Origin: Calycina herbarum
Lineage: Eukaryota > Ascomycota > Leotiomycetes > Helotiales > Pezizellaceae
NCBI GenBank assembly: GCA_001414485.1
Contig: LLEY01000062.1
Coordinates: 124,001 to 188,000, forward strand
Length of the DNA: 64,000 nt
Reading direction: 5' to 3'
Shown: positions 38,417-50,946 of the stretch, piece by piece
Layout of the letters: each line of letters begins with the position of its first letter
How positions within the stretch are numbered: position 1 is the stretch's first letter
Notes under the pieces: model-generated
Databases searched by the model: none
Seen by the model: the letters and a program-made list of their open reading frames with translations, nothing else
Told to the model about the DNA's origin: nothing
Position numbers and translations under genes: made by a program

Positions 38417-39033
38417 TATGTGAGAAGAACGACCAAGAAATGTTAATACAAAATTCCTCCAAAGAAACCAAGAAAGTCTTGCTGGCAGTCACAGCAAAGT
38501 CTGGCTGCATCAAAACATGCTTTGCAAGATGAGAATGGGATGAAGAGTAACAGGAGAGAGTGTACGGAATCCAGGGAGACGGATCATAAAACGCTAGTCT
38601 GAGATCATCCTTAAAAGAGGAAGTCGCGATGGAGAGTAGCTTCCTAGGCACCTATTGATCAAGGTGAATGAAAACTTTCACCATTTGATGTTTTGAAGAC
38701 TCTAGGAAGGTTCGACTCTGTGGTACCTGAGTCAGTAAAAGAGTAGCTCAAAAGCCAATGGCCCGAATACTCGGGATGGAAGAAATTCTGAATCGACCTA
38801 GCGCCCGACGACAGCAATAAAATTTATTGAAGAAATGGAACCTCGAAATACCGCTGCAGCAATGATTGTTGTTATGGGGTGATAAACCGCCATAGTAACC
38901 GACCCAAGCCCTGCAACCACATTCAATTCACCATCTTCTATGTTTCCATACACATCCTCGAGGTTGTCCTACCTCGACAACCATCCCCACCAGTTTGCAA
39001 ATAACATAGTACAGGTCCTGCCACTTTTATTGG
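38417..39033. other. Upstream of the RhoGEF gene
   Basis: Presumed promoter and 5' leader of the RhoGEF gene on the minus strand and the 3' side of the small membrane-protein gene. An open minus-strand frame (38286-38651) overlaps the RhoGEF start in another frame and shows no protein character. Confidence 0.4.
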
Positions 39034-39580
39034 TCAGTAAATAATAATCTGAAAAAGAATATCAGCCCAAATACCTCTTCCGACCAGCTCTTTCAGCGCT
39101 GGATAGACCAGTGCAAGTAGTTCTGCAAGAACGACGACGACAAGGGTGACAAGTGCAACGATCAAACGAATCGACGCGAAAAAGAGTAAGATGCCCAGGA
39201 TGTAGAAAATAAGGAAAATAATGGCGACAGGCCAACTCATCTCTATTAAGCCACGGAACTCGAAGTTACCTACGCAAGGAATGCCCATGCGAATATTTGT
39301 TATACCGCCTGTAGATGTCGAAGTAGCTGAGTGAGTTGCCGTATGAGTGGGAAGGAGAGGAGTGGTGGGGGCAGCCCCCTCTGTCGTGTCATCGCCATTT
39401 TCTGTAGTTGGGTGTTGCTGGTTCAATGGCTTCGAGGGTTTGGAGATTGCTTCGTACTTTGGGAGGGGTTCGGATTCGTACGACGGGGAGGTGTGTTTGA
39501 GGAAGCCATATTGACAGTAGGCCCAATTGACAGGGACTGAATAACTCTCTGGAGAGCTGAAATATAGATGATGGGAGGAA
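39034..39580 (-). CDS. Small membrane protein, unrecognised; 5' end unresolved
   Basis: The frame is open to the stop at 39034 and encodes a Pro/Ser/Thr-rich, probably soluble part (PSYESEPLPKYEAISKPSK, ATHSATSTSTGG) followed by strongly hydrophobic segments (WPVAIIFLIFYILGILLFF, LIVALVTLVVVVLAELLALV) near the C-terminus. There is no in-frame ATG at the 5' end. The sequence just upstream (ATTTCAG at about 39567-39561, also CTCTCCAG) looks like an intron acceptor, so a short first exon probably begins around 39666 with ATGAAGTCTCATC. The donor could not be fixed. I do not recognise the family. It reads as a single-anchor or hairpin membrane protein. Coding status is likely because of the composition and the membrane segments, but not certain. 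Confidence 0.55.
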
Positions 39581-40043
39581 ATGTAAATGAGTAAGGAATT
39601 TGTACTTGGGCTCGATATCAATTATGACCACTACAAGTGTAACTATCCTGGTGATGAGACTTCATCCATCTAGAAGAAGTAGCCTATAACCTGACATTTA
39701 GTCTGCTCTTGCCTCGTTCGAAATTCGCCCGGGAAGTACCTAAGTGGCCTAAAATTCGTAGCTAGCGCATGCTCAGTAAAAGAGGCAGTAATTTCTAGGT
39801 TTATACCCCCAACTTTTAGATGTACTGACACCCAGAATAATCAACTCAGTCCGGATCTCAGGAGTGGATTCACCTTGCCGCTTTTCACTTGGAAGGTGGA
39901 AACACCTTCGACCAATCACAGCCAATGATGAATGGCACTGAATTTACCCCGCCAAAACGCGGCATCTGCAGCCTGGTGCTCCAAGGCTGAACAACTTGAA
40001 CAAACGCAACTCCTCACAGCAACCTTAACTTCTTCCACGAGAA

Positions 40044-40931
40044 ATGGGACTGCCACTTAGAATGGAGAACTTACATGCGCCAACCGTTCAATCCGGTCCA
40101 ACTTCAGGCCCAGCCGGTACAAATGGGCAACAGACAAATGGGTTGACCTTTGCCCAACTCGATGCTAAGAAGAAGAACATCGAGGCCGAAATGAGCGCCC
40201 TTAGTGGTGTTTTGCAGTCGGTATGTTGCAGTTGCAGCAGTCCGGTATCCCCCGGCTTCAAAGCTAACGAGAGGTAGCATGGAGTTGATATGAATACAAG
40301 CCTCATCACTCCGGATGGCTTCCCTCGTGCTGATCTAGATGTCGCACAAAGTAGGTCCTTCCATACTTAGCTCACCACCCAGTGCCAACCTCTTTGCAGT
40401 ACGAACAACGAGATCCCGCATCATCTACCTCCGAAATGACTACAAAACCATAATGGACGTTATCGAAAAGCATATACACGAACACTTTGCGAGGCAGAAG
40501 GAGTTGGGAACAGAGGAATCCACGAATGGCACAAATGGTACAAGTGGCCCAAGTGGGTTGGACCTTTCACCCTCGACTCCAGCATCGCAACCATCCGGTC
40601 CACCTTTCGCAAAAGTCAACAGCGTAGTTGATAATAGTCCTGCCGAAACCGCGGGATTGAAGGTCGGTGACATTATTCGTAACTTTGGATATGTGAACAA
40701 CACCAATCACGATGGATTGAAAAGAGTCGCCGAATGTGTAGCCGGAAACGAAGGAGTGAGCCAGACCTTTCCCGATTATCCAAGAGCCTGAGCTAATGTG
40801 TGAAGCGTGACATTCTAGTCAAGATATCTCGACAGGCTGGTTCCCAACAGCACGAGCTAAACTTGACCTTGGTTCCAAGAAGGGACTGGGGTGGTCGCGG
40901 ACTTTTAGGATGCCATATTCTGCCACTTTGA
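40044..40931 (+). CDS. nas2: Nas2/p27-type proteasome assembly chaperone (PSMD9 family)
   Basis: Chaperone for the Rpt ATPase ring of the 26S proteasome base, acting in cytosol and nucleus. Four exons, 40044-40220, 40278-40350, 40400-40755 and 40806-40931, give 243 residues. The N-terminal helical part (LDAKKKNIEAEMSALSGVLQS, HGVDMNTSLITPDGFPRADLDV, TTRSRIIYLRNDYKTIMDVIEKHI) is followed by a PDZ-like domain: PFAKVNSVVDNSPAETAGLKVGDIIRNFGYV, then LTLVPRRDWGGRGLLGCHILPL at the end, all typical of the family. A Gly/Asn/Thr/Ser linker (TNGTNGTSGPSG) separates the two. Introns are 49-57 bp. A second ATG at 40062 (MENLHAPTV) is a possible alternative start. Confidence 0.92.
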
Positions 40932-41663
40932 TAGATTAAGTGATGGGTTATTGATGATTCGTTCTACGGCGTGAGGTAATCTCCAACATCCTTCAATGTG
41001 ATAAGGATCTTTTGAGCCCTCGGGTAGGTATCAATGGGAGCTATTTGTTTCGTAGGCGTCATTTTCGGATTGGGACTGGGACCAACGGATTGGGTCTCGA
41101 GGAAGGGTGTAATTGTTGATGCGAATTTCTCGAGGCTCCCAGGTGCCAGCGAAGCTGTGACTGCCCGACTGAGTGACTGACGACCCAGACACAAAGTTGG
41201 TGGACCAAGCGCGCATTGTACAGCAACTTCTCAAGGCCTTTTAGATAAGAATAAAAGAACTCCTAACAAATGAGCTTGCAAGTAATTCCTCTCGGTGACT
41301 CTGCAGTTGTTTCAAATCAATTGATGCCTCAAGTTTGGAAGAAGCCTGAAAACCCTGAAGCCTTCCAAGAAAAAGTGAATCATCACACGTGACCTGGTCG
41401 CTTAGCTAACCTTTACCACTTGCCCGCCTTCAAGGGCTTGCAGCAAAACATCCTCTTCTGCGAGACCAAATCATACTCCACCACGTCCACAAACAAAAGC
41501 GCAGTACATAAAGGTACACTCACAAACCAACCTCCCTCATCATCAAACCCTTCCCAACATCTGCGAGAAGCACTGTTTCTTGCGCTAACCACTTTATCGC
41601 AGCCTAGGGATCTCTACCTTGCGCTGTTTACCTCATTTTCGACCATAACACAAATTCACAATC
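40932..41663. other. Intergenic between nas2 and gsp1
   Basis: About 730 bp. The last 250 bp are rich in C and A (CCTCCCTCATCATCAAACCC, ATAACACAAATTCACAATC directly before the ATG), typical of a strongly expressed leader, so this is probably the gsp1 promoter and 5' leader. No further gene seen. Confidence 0.45.
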
Positions 41664-42599
<936 letters not shown>

Positions 42600-43435
42600 A
42601 TGCATACCTCTTACTTCAAGGCGTTTGCCAGTCACGCTCTTCAAATCATCCTAGAATGTTGTTTTTTTCGGCGATATTTGCATTTTTGTCGGTTGGTCTG
42701 GCAGTTAGAGGCAGATAACTTAGGCTCTCTTTTTATTTCAAGGCATGAATAATCTTCAACGCGCACCGAGCGTGTGGAAGTTGGAGGAAGGGCGGTGGAT
42801 TGGGGGGTGTAGGAACTTTTATGAGCGATGAACAAACAATACTTGAGTTGGCTGCGACCACGAAATATCACTGCATTTAAGCAGTGTTGTAGCTAGACAT
42901 AAAAGCCATAGTCCTTGACAAGAGTTTAACATCTGATGACATCGTGACTGGGGAAATACTGACGCGATCATTTCAGTTTATTTAACCTTGGCCTCGGCCT
43001 TCCCCCACCAAAATCTGCGGGGGCGGAGGCGGTGAACAACACAACCCCTCATGCTCAACATAAACCTCCATATTCTACTTTAATTGCACCCTTATTTATT
43101 TTTCAAATTATCTTGATGTGTCCGTCCGCCACCCCAGCTTCTTGAACAACTACTTGGTTAGGTATGGATTTGATCTTTGGAAGATAGAGAGGAGTTCAGA
43201 AGGTGGGATAGGGAGTCAGAACCAGAAGTTCAGATTCCTACTAAGTTGGTGGTTGGTCGGATCAGTTCCGCAAAGGAGTGTGAAGAGGTGGGGTGATCAA
43301 GTTATCATGGATAATTCAAAATTAATTTGCATTCAATCCTTGAAATAAATGTTTTGGTGCCATAGCTAGCGAACTGCAACACCACAATGAACTAGACAGT
43401 TAGTGGATAATGATGAAGTAGTTCTAGTTTTCTAA
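42600..43435. other. Intergenic between gsp1 and the nested transposons
   Basis: gsp1 3' flank, about 830 bp; nothing else supported. The open frame near 43118-43348 has no recognisable character and no ATG start. Confidence 0.45.
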
Positions 43436-43796
43436 GGGCCTGTTTAGCTCGCATAACTTATTTAAATATATGTACGGATATCTGACGAGATGTCCTGAAT
43501 ATTAACCTCGTATAAGTTAGTACATATTATTAATTATTTCTTAATATATTAAGTAATCGTTTAGCTCGTGGTGCATATCCTGGTGCACATTCTTAGTAAG
43601 TGGCACTAAGTGCTGAAATAGGTGTCCTAATAGTAGTAAGAAAAATATATAACGTGGTTTATCATCGAGTCGCCTATATCATCGAGTCGCTCACTTTTCC
43701 TTAGTATTAAACTTTAAACATTAATAAATCAACTATAATATATTAAATTAACTAAAACTAATTAGAATCTGATAAACTAGATATATCTACAGCTTC

Positions 43797-44260
43797 TTAA
43801 CAAGTTCGCGTATTATAACTAGCTTTTCTATAAATCCTATAGTGCTGCTTAGACGATTGCCCCTTCTTACGACTCCCCTCTGCCGCACGTACGTCGCGTC
43901 GTACCTGCTTATCTACATCCTTTTGTAATATAACATCCTATGTATACTCTATAGTAAGTGCACCACCTTGACGTATACGAGCCTTTTTAGCTCTACGACG
44001 CTTGCTTAGGGCTTCGTTTGCTGCTCGAAGTATACGTACCTCTGTAGACAAAAGAGTTATTTCATAGGCTATTCTCTCTATACCCTTTGCTAACGTAGCA
44101 ACCGTCTCGAAAAGTGGAGTTAGCGAGCTTCCTTAGTAACGGGCAATTCGATTTCGAATAAGAGTTGTTTATAAAAGAGCTTTAGCTAGATTAGAAGGGG
44201 TCTAGGAGACCCAAGGGTTAGTATTAGCAGTAGAGAGTCTAGAGAGTGTTAGAGTCCGTA
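43797..44260 (-). pseudogene. C-terminal relic of a pogo/Fot-type transposase
   Basis: Reading the minus strand towards the stop at 43797 gives a recognisable but broken C-terminus: LFETVATLAKGIERIAYEIT, then a basic stretch SKRRRAKKARIRQGGALTIE, an in-frame stop, QKDVDKQVRRDVRAAEG, and finally YRIYRKASYNTRTC. In intact Fot/Tan-type transposases the last segment is a Cys-x2-Cys...GHNARTC knuckle; here the cysteines and GH read Tyr/Ser-Tyr, which fits G-to-A changes. Further in-frame stops lie upstream. The DDE catalytic part is not recognisable. Confidence 0.7.
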
Positions 44261-44571
44261 ACTTTACGTTAAGCTTTGAAATCACAGCTTAGGATCTTCG
44301 TATAAGGCCTTTTAAAAATCGTAAACGTGATTAAAACGCGTTTTAAGAGCTGGTTGTTATTATATAAATCGATGAGCCTAGAGCTTACTAACGCGTCCTC
44401 CCTCTCTTGATTCTAGGATAAAATTAGCTATATCTTCTACACTAGCAAGCTATGGTATAAACCCTCTAGAATCTAGCTTAAGTATATTCCGAGAGATTAC
44501 CTCCTCTTCTAGTATAGTTAATTTATAATAATTAGATCGTGTTTCGTCGTAAGAAGTTCAGCTAGCTATTC

Positions 44572-44900
44572 TGTAACAAATCTAATCTGCTAGCTCTCTG
44601 GTAGTTATCCTTATCTGTAATATATACAGGTGTAGCGGATAATTAGAGAAGTAAGAGATAGTTTAATTAAAGATCTAAAGCTATAGAAGAGAAGAGAAGG
44701 AAAGAGGAGACTTCTAAAGGTCCTATAATATAGAGATAGCTAAGGAATCGATAAGTTATAGAAATGTCGATTCGTTTGTAGAAATAGTTCCTAGCCTAGG
44801 TAGGAATAGTTCTAGGCCAGGCTAGGAATAGTAGGCTTTACAGACGCTGGCGAGCAGCCGTACGTGAGTCACGTGCTCGGCGGTGGCTAGGTCTGTAATA
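44572..44900 (-). repeat. 3' LTR of the Ty3/gypsy element
   Basis: 329 bp, beginning TGTAACAAATC on the plus strand and ending GTCTGTAATA. It is the downstream LTR because the element reads on the minus strand. It differs from its partner only by transitions (see findings), and its last bases ATA stand where the partner has ACA. Confidence 0.9.
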
Positions 44901-47900
44901 TTACCCCTCTCTTTAAGTAGAGCTCGCCCGCGAGCTCTGAACCTACTACCTTATAGGTAATTTATCCTCGTTCTTATAATATTCCAGCTCGTCTATACTA
45001 TCTTCCTAGCTCTGTAACTATTCTACTAAGTACCTAGGAGGCCTTAAGAGAGAAGGATTTAGAGCGTAAAACTCTTAAAGCTTATATAAGCAGCCTATAA
45101 AGTTAGAAGCTGGGTACTAGGCCAGGTCTAGCTTGCTTTGTACTTATTAAACCTAGTATTATAATTTTCTATAATAGCCTCTAGAGGCTAGTACTTAGTC
45201 TATATCTTATTCGTTATACTTATTAACTATAATAGGCAGTCCTGGTTTCTATAGCTAGCCTAGTAGTGGATCGTTAAGAGCTTTATAAAGCTTATCTATA
45301 GAGATTATAGACTATATTTTAATTATTAGAGGCAGGTCGACCTAGAAAGCGTTTCTAACCTTTTCTAGGACTATATATAGACTAGCTATCTACTAGTCGA
45401 GCTTATAGCTTAGGCAGTCTATATTCTACGTCTTTGTTAATACGTAGACCTTGTTACCTATAGTAAAGTCTACTAGTCGCCGGTGCTTGTTTGCTTACTT
45501 ACGCTAGCGTTCCTAAGTAGCTTTGATTCTCTTATAAGCGGTTTCCTAGGCGCTATATATACGGGTTATATACGTAACTGCTTCGTCTTATAAAAGCTGT
45601 TTACAGACGCTTATTAGCTCTTCCGAGCTCTGGCGAACCTAATTAAAGCTAGTACGTAGCACGTAACTAAGCTCGATTTATATAGGCGGAAGAGTCGTCG
45701 AGTCCTAGAGAAGTGTAGCTTAAGCGTAGTCTATAATCGGCATTAGTTTAGACTAGTTATCCTAATAGTAGTTTATAAACGGGCGAAGGCGTTAGTTAAT
45801 CTACTAGTTTATATTCTTAGTTTAACCGTCGGTTTATACGTGTATAGCTGTGGATAGCTTAATCTTAGTCTCTAGGATCTGGTTAAACTCTTACTAGAAC
45901 TCTAAGACGAATTATAGACCGCGGTTAGAGACAATAGTATCTAACGGTCTATAATAGCGCTATACACGGTCGAGGTAGATCCGCGTAGTCTTTTTTATAT
46001 CTATAGTCTTTAGATAAGAGATAGAGATAGATCTCTTACTTAGCTAGTAGATAAAGATAATAATTATATCTATCTTAGACTTATTAAGAGAGAATTCCTT
46101 AAAATTAACTAATATATATTACTATAGGCGATCTAGGATAGGTAAGGGGTTAAGGAGTCTAGGGGGGGGGTCTCGTAGTATATAAGAGCGACGGTAGGTC
46201 TAGTAGTTATAGACGAATCGTTGTATATCTAAACAAAGATACGGCTAGTAGTAGCGGTCTATAACTAGCTTTAGAGTCTTAGATTATCTAGAGTAGGCTA
46301 CCGAGACTTGATTATAAACCTCGCTTAGTAAGCGTACTTTGAGATCGTCGTTCTCAGGTAGGACAAGCCGTTCTTAGTATAGTAGGAGGCTGTTATAGGT
46401 TGTCTAGCTAGGGCGTTCGTCTATAGCGTACTAGCGGAGAGCGTTAAGGCCTGTACTTATACGATTAGCCTATAGGATATCGTTAATTAAGTCGTATAGT
46501 CTATCAGCTACTCTAACAGGTGTAATATCTATAGAAGGGTCTAAGTCTAGGTCTGTAATAATCCGCGAGTCGAGATTCTCGGGCTATAAGAGGACTTGTA
46601 TATAAGTAGATATCTTTATTACTATTTAACTATCTGCTTCTTAGTCCCGGTGAGTAAGAGAATCCGCTTGATTCTAGCTACTAGGCTTATAAGTAAGTAG
46701 GAAGTTAAATCGAGAGAGGGTTTCAGCCTAGCGGGCTTGTCGGCTAGATAAGGCTTTAGTTGTTATAAAGTACTCGAGAGCTTTATAGTCTGAAACGACC
46801 TGTACTTAGTATAGAGACCCTTTAAGCTTAGGTCTCTAGGCTTCTAGAGAACGTATAATAGCTAGTATCTCTTTGTTATAAATTAGGTAGTTAATCTCAG
46901 CAGGTATTATTATCTTAGAGAAGTAAGCTATAGAGTACTACTCTTAACTCGGCTATAACTGAAGGAGTATACCGCTAAGGACGCTGTTAGAGGAATCGGT
47001 CTCAACTATAGACTCGTATTATAGATTAAAGTGTATAAGAAGAGGTGTATTAATAAGCTGGGCCTTTAGCTCGGAGAAGGTGTTCTAATAAGCAGATGTC
47101 TACTGAAACAGCTGGTCTTTATAGATTAGAGTCGTTAATAGGCGTGTAACTCGTCTATAGTTGAGAATAAACTTCTAGTAGAAGTTATAAAAGCTAAGAA
47201 AGGACTGAATACCGCGGACTATAATAGAGCGTTTCTAGTTATAGATCGTTTCTATCTTTTCTAGGTCTACTTCAATCTTATTAGTACTTATATAGAAGCC
47301 TAGGTACTTCGTATAAGTAACGTTAAACTTAGATTTCTTAATATCAGCTTATAAGCCAGCTTTATAAAGCTATAAAAGAACCTTACAGACGTGTTCCTAA
47401 TAGTCTAGCTCGTTCTCGGAGTAAATAAGAATATCGTTAAAGTAGGTAGTATAAAAGTCGTCTAAATAGTCGAAGAGTACGTCGTTTATAAACCGTTGAT
47501 ATGTTATAGGTCTATTAGTTAGTCTGAAAGGTATAACTTTGTACTTATAAGCTCTATAACAGGTCTAGAACGTTGTTAGTTCCTTAGAATCAGGGTTAAT
47601 CCAAATCCGGTGAAAAGCTTATTATATATCTAGCTTTATAAAGATACAAGCCTTACTTAGCTAAGCAAGAGTTTCGTCGATTAACGGAAGAGGATACTAG
47701 TCCTTATAGATTAGGTTATTAAGCTTATAGTAATTAATATAGAACCGTAGAGAGCTATTAGACTTCTTAACAAAGAGAATCGAGGCTATAAAGAGGGCTT
47801 GGCTAGCCTTAATATAACCTTTATAAAGGTTCTTAACAAGGTATTATTTTATAGCCTAGAGCTTGTCTGTTAACTAGTAGCGGAGGGGGCTATAGGACAA

Positions 47901-49054
47901 GTCGTCTACGTTCCCGTCTATAAGTTCGATCTTATAGTTATATAGGCAACGAGAGAGAAGAGTATCGGACGCAGCTTTGAAGAAAACGTTTACAAGATCC
48001 TAGTAGGCTCTAGAGAGGCTTTCTTAGACCTGTAAGTCGTCTTTTTAATTTATAAGCTTTTTTTCTATTAAGTAATCGATCTTATAAAGAGAGGTACTAA
48101 AGGCTGTAGCTTCAGTGTCTTATAGGTTACAGCGATATATAGTAGTACTAATAACAGCGATGTCTACTAGTAGCAGGTTAAGGCGTATACGTTTTAGGCG
48201 CGCTATAGAGGCTTTACAGATATCTAAACCTATAAGAGCGCGGTTTATATTTTGTAAGTTATTTTAGCGGTCCTAGTACTCGCTATGACGTACGGCTAGG
48301 GGTGTAGTAGGCGGGCGCGCTAGGATCCGAGGGACTAGCAGCTCGTCGACAAGGCTTATAGACAGTTGCGAGTCTTCCTAGTATTTGCGTATAACCTGTT
48401 CTTCTAGAGCCTAATCGCGGCGATCCGCGTTAGCTTAGTAATCTAGGTTTAAGGGCCGAGTCTATAGGATCCTAGGATCTAGGAGGCGTAGCTAGACAAG
48501 GTTAGGAGAAGGAGGGAGATCTGTAGGCTATATAAGTCGGCGCTAGCGGGGGTTGAGTTATACGTTAAGCTAGTTAAACTATATACGCCTAAGAATAAGG
48601 TTCTAATAGCTAGTATTAAGGAGGACTATAGAGACGTTATACTGTTTATAGCTGTCTATATATAAGTAAAGAATAATATAGTAGTCCGCGGACTATCGAC
48701 TCTGTTCGTTAAAGCCGCGAACTGTAATAGAAGTAGAAAGAGTATAAATAGTTAAAGAGAAGAAGCGAGCCAGCCCCTAAGCGAACTTTGTACTAATAAG
48801 TACAAAGCCGTTTACTCTAGTATCAGCTAGAGCAGAGGTTTTAAATCTATATCTATTAAAAACTAAGTTATAAGAGACCGTGAACTGTTTTCCTCTAAGT
48901 AGCTGACTTAGATCGATAGCTAACTAGCTAGGACCTCGGTAAAGCAAGCCTAGAGGGGAGACTTTCCCTAGACTTAGTTGTTTTCCAACTGTTCTAAGTC
49001 GGACGTAGGCTCTATAAGCTTATTAACGTCTATAATAGGCTTAGAGTTCTTAGG

Positions 49055-49096
49055 GCATTCGCAGGCATAGTGCCTAGTCCTCTTACACTTAAAGCA
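49055..49096 (-). pseudogene. Gag zinc-knuckle remnant (CCHC)
   Basis: The minus-strand reading DACFKCKRTRHYACECPK keeps the Cys-x2-Cys-x4-His-x4-Cys spacing of a retroviral-type nucleic-acid-binding knuckle, in the position expected for gag next to the 5' LTR. The surrounding frame is interrupted. Confidence 0.8.
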
Positions 49097-50161
49097 GGCG
49101 TCGTCCGGTTCCTTATAAGCAGGCGTTGGTTTACGTGATAGTCTGTAAAGGCGGGGGGCCGGGGTAGAGGAGGTTGTATAGAACGTAGTTTAAGTAGTAG
49201 TGAAAGTTCTAGCTGGGCGGGAGGTAGTAGTAGCAGTTGCGAGCCGGGGGATAAGAAGAGCGGTCCGTAAGTTGCTTCTACGAAGCTGAAGTCTTCGTAA
49301 GTTCTTGTTAATAAGTCGACACTTGTTTGCTAGGGCTGTACTTGTGAGTAGGACGTCTAAGAATAGTAAGACGGACTGTTATAGAGGTGGCGTAAGCTTA
49401 TTATATAAGTCGGGCTATAAGTCGTCTGTCGGGATCTGTCTAGTACCTATAAGGTATAAGAAGCGAGTATAGAAGGTTGTAAAAGTCTCGTTATCTCTTA
49501 TAACGAGCTAGCGGAATTCGATATAGGCGTCCTACGCTTCGAACAGGTTCTCTAGGATATCTATAAGATATACGATTATTTCTTTTATAGACTAAAACGG
49601 CTTAGGTCCCTTCCGGTAACGGGGCGTGAGATGCTTCTAAGTAATATCAGCTATACGGTTAAAAACGTAAGCTATCTTTGCTTCCTCTAGCTTAAACATA
49701 GAGGCGTTAATAAGGAACTTGTCCTTAATCTAGATCTTCTAGTTGTCGAAGGTTAGAGACGAGCTATCTATTAGAGGCTTAGTATTCTTAAGCTTAACTA
49801 TAAACGACCTATATTGTCCAGTTTCGGACGGGGTATTCCCTCATAGAGGGGTACAGACGTCGTCTAGTTATTCTCGCAGTAGGCGGACCTGTTTTAGAGC
49901 TATAGCGAGCTGTTAAGCATCCGTAGGCTGGTTAGTAGACATCGTTGTAGACGACTCAGTTATAAGGACAGAGGGTATAGGTAGAAGAGCCCTAGGCTCT
50001 TGTACGCGGTGGTGGGCGCGGGTATACGGGGCTGTATAAGGCGCTAGTAGTATCTATAAGCGGTCTATATAGACCGTAGGTGTTGTATTAGAATCGCAAC
50101 GGATATTCTAATCCTTCCTAGGAGCAGTAGTAAATAGAGAGAAGAAGGGAGCTTTAGATAA

Positions 50162-50490
50162 TATAACAAACCTAATCTGCTAGCCCTCTAGTAGTTATTC
50201 TTACCTATAGTATATATAGGTGTAGCGGATAATTAGAGAAGTAAGAGGTGGTTTAATTAAAGATCTAAAGCTACAGAAGAGAAGAGAAGGAAAGAGGAGA
50301 CTTCTAGAGGTCCTATAATATAGAGATAGCCAAGGAATCGATAAGTTATAGGAATGTCGATCCGTTTGTAGAAATAGTTCCTGGCCTGGGTAGGAATGGT
50401 TCTAGGCCAGGCCAGGAATGGCAGGCTTTGCGGACGCCGGCGAGCAGCCGTACGCGAGTCACGTGCTCGGCGGTGGCCAGGTCTGTAACA
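50162..50490 (-). repeat. 5' LTR of the Ty3/gypsy element
   Basis: 329 bp, TATAACAAACC...GTCTGTAACA on the plus strand. Same length as the other LTR without indels. It would hold the element's promoter on the minus strand. Confidence 0.9.
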
Positions 50491-50946
50491 TATTCTGTCC
50501 CTAAGTGTAGTTCTAGGGACCCTATACAGTTTTGCTACAGTCCGAGTATTTATTGTCTTAGATAAACGAATAGCCTTAATAGCTAGAATGATTCAAGCTC
50601 CTTTAGTTTAAACTTCCATTTATAGTAGTTGAGAAAACGCGTGTCAAAGTTAGTAGGGTAGAATGTAAGGAAAAGTGGGCGACTCGATAATATAGGCGAC
50701 TCGATGATAAACCACGTTACATAAAGATTTAAAGATTTACACCTCTTAAGGTCTAAATCTTTTTTTGGTGGTGCATATCCTATTTATATATGCACTAAGA
50801 TATACGAGGTTAAACGAAGGATTTGCACTTTCAAATGTGCATGCTAAACACTGGTGTATATCTAGATTTGGTGTATATATATAAATATTACCTGATGATT
50901 TTTGGTGGTGCATATCCTAAATATGCACGAGCTAAACAGGCCCTAA

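Larger units (their letters stand above)
44572..50490 (-). mobile_element. Ty3/gypsy LTR retrotransposon, RIP-mutated, minus strand
   Basis: Element of 5919 bp bounded by two 329 bp LTRs and the 5 bp target duplication TATTC (44567-44571 and 50491-50495). Motif order on the minus strand shows orientation and family: a gag zinc knuckle CFKC-x4-H-x4-C (49096-49055), the reverse-transcriptase active-site segment YFNDILIYS (about 47444-47418; YFDDILIYS in intact elements), and the integrase segment IVSNRG..F (45935-45906; IVSDRG expected). RT before integrase is the Ty3/gypsy order. A purine-rich tract AAAGAGAGGGG directly precedes the 3' LTR on the minus strand. Frames are full of stops and the region is rich in TA and CTA, so no protein can be made. 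Confidence 0.9.
43652..50717 (-). mobile_element. Pogo/Fot-type DNA transposon relic, split by a retrotransposon
   Basis: Inverted ends of about 52 bp begin ACGTGGTTTATCATCGAG at 43652 and, on the other strand, at 50717. Each arm carries the motif ATCGAGTCGC twice. The flanks are TA (43650-43651 and 50718-50719), the Tc1/mariner/pogo duplication. A mutated transposase C-terminus lies on the minus strand (own entry). Without the inserted retrotransposon the element is about 1.14 kb, too short for a full Fot-type transposase, so it is also internally deleted. Confidence 0.8.
43436..50943. mobile_element. Outermost inverted-repeat element (TAA target duplication)
   Basis: The left end GGGCCTGTTTAGCTCG (43436-43451) and its reverse complement CGAGCTAAACAGGCCC (50928-50943) are flanked by TAA on both sides (43433-43435 and 50944-50946). 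Once the inner elements are removed only about 440 bp remain, so this is a non-autonomous, MITE-like element. The TAA duplication and GGGCCTGTTT-type ends resemble PIF/Harbinger-type transposons; that class call is inference. Sub-terminal copies of GTTTAGCTCGTGGTGCATATCC-like sequence occur near 43559 and 50910. Confidence 0.7.
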
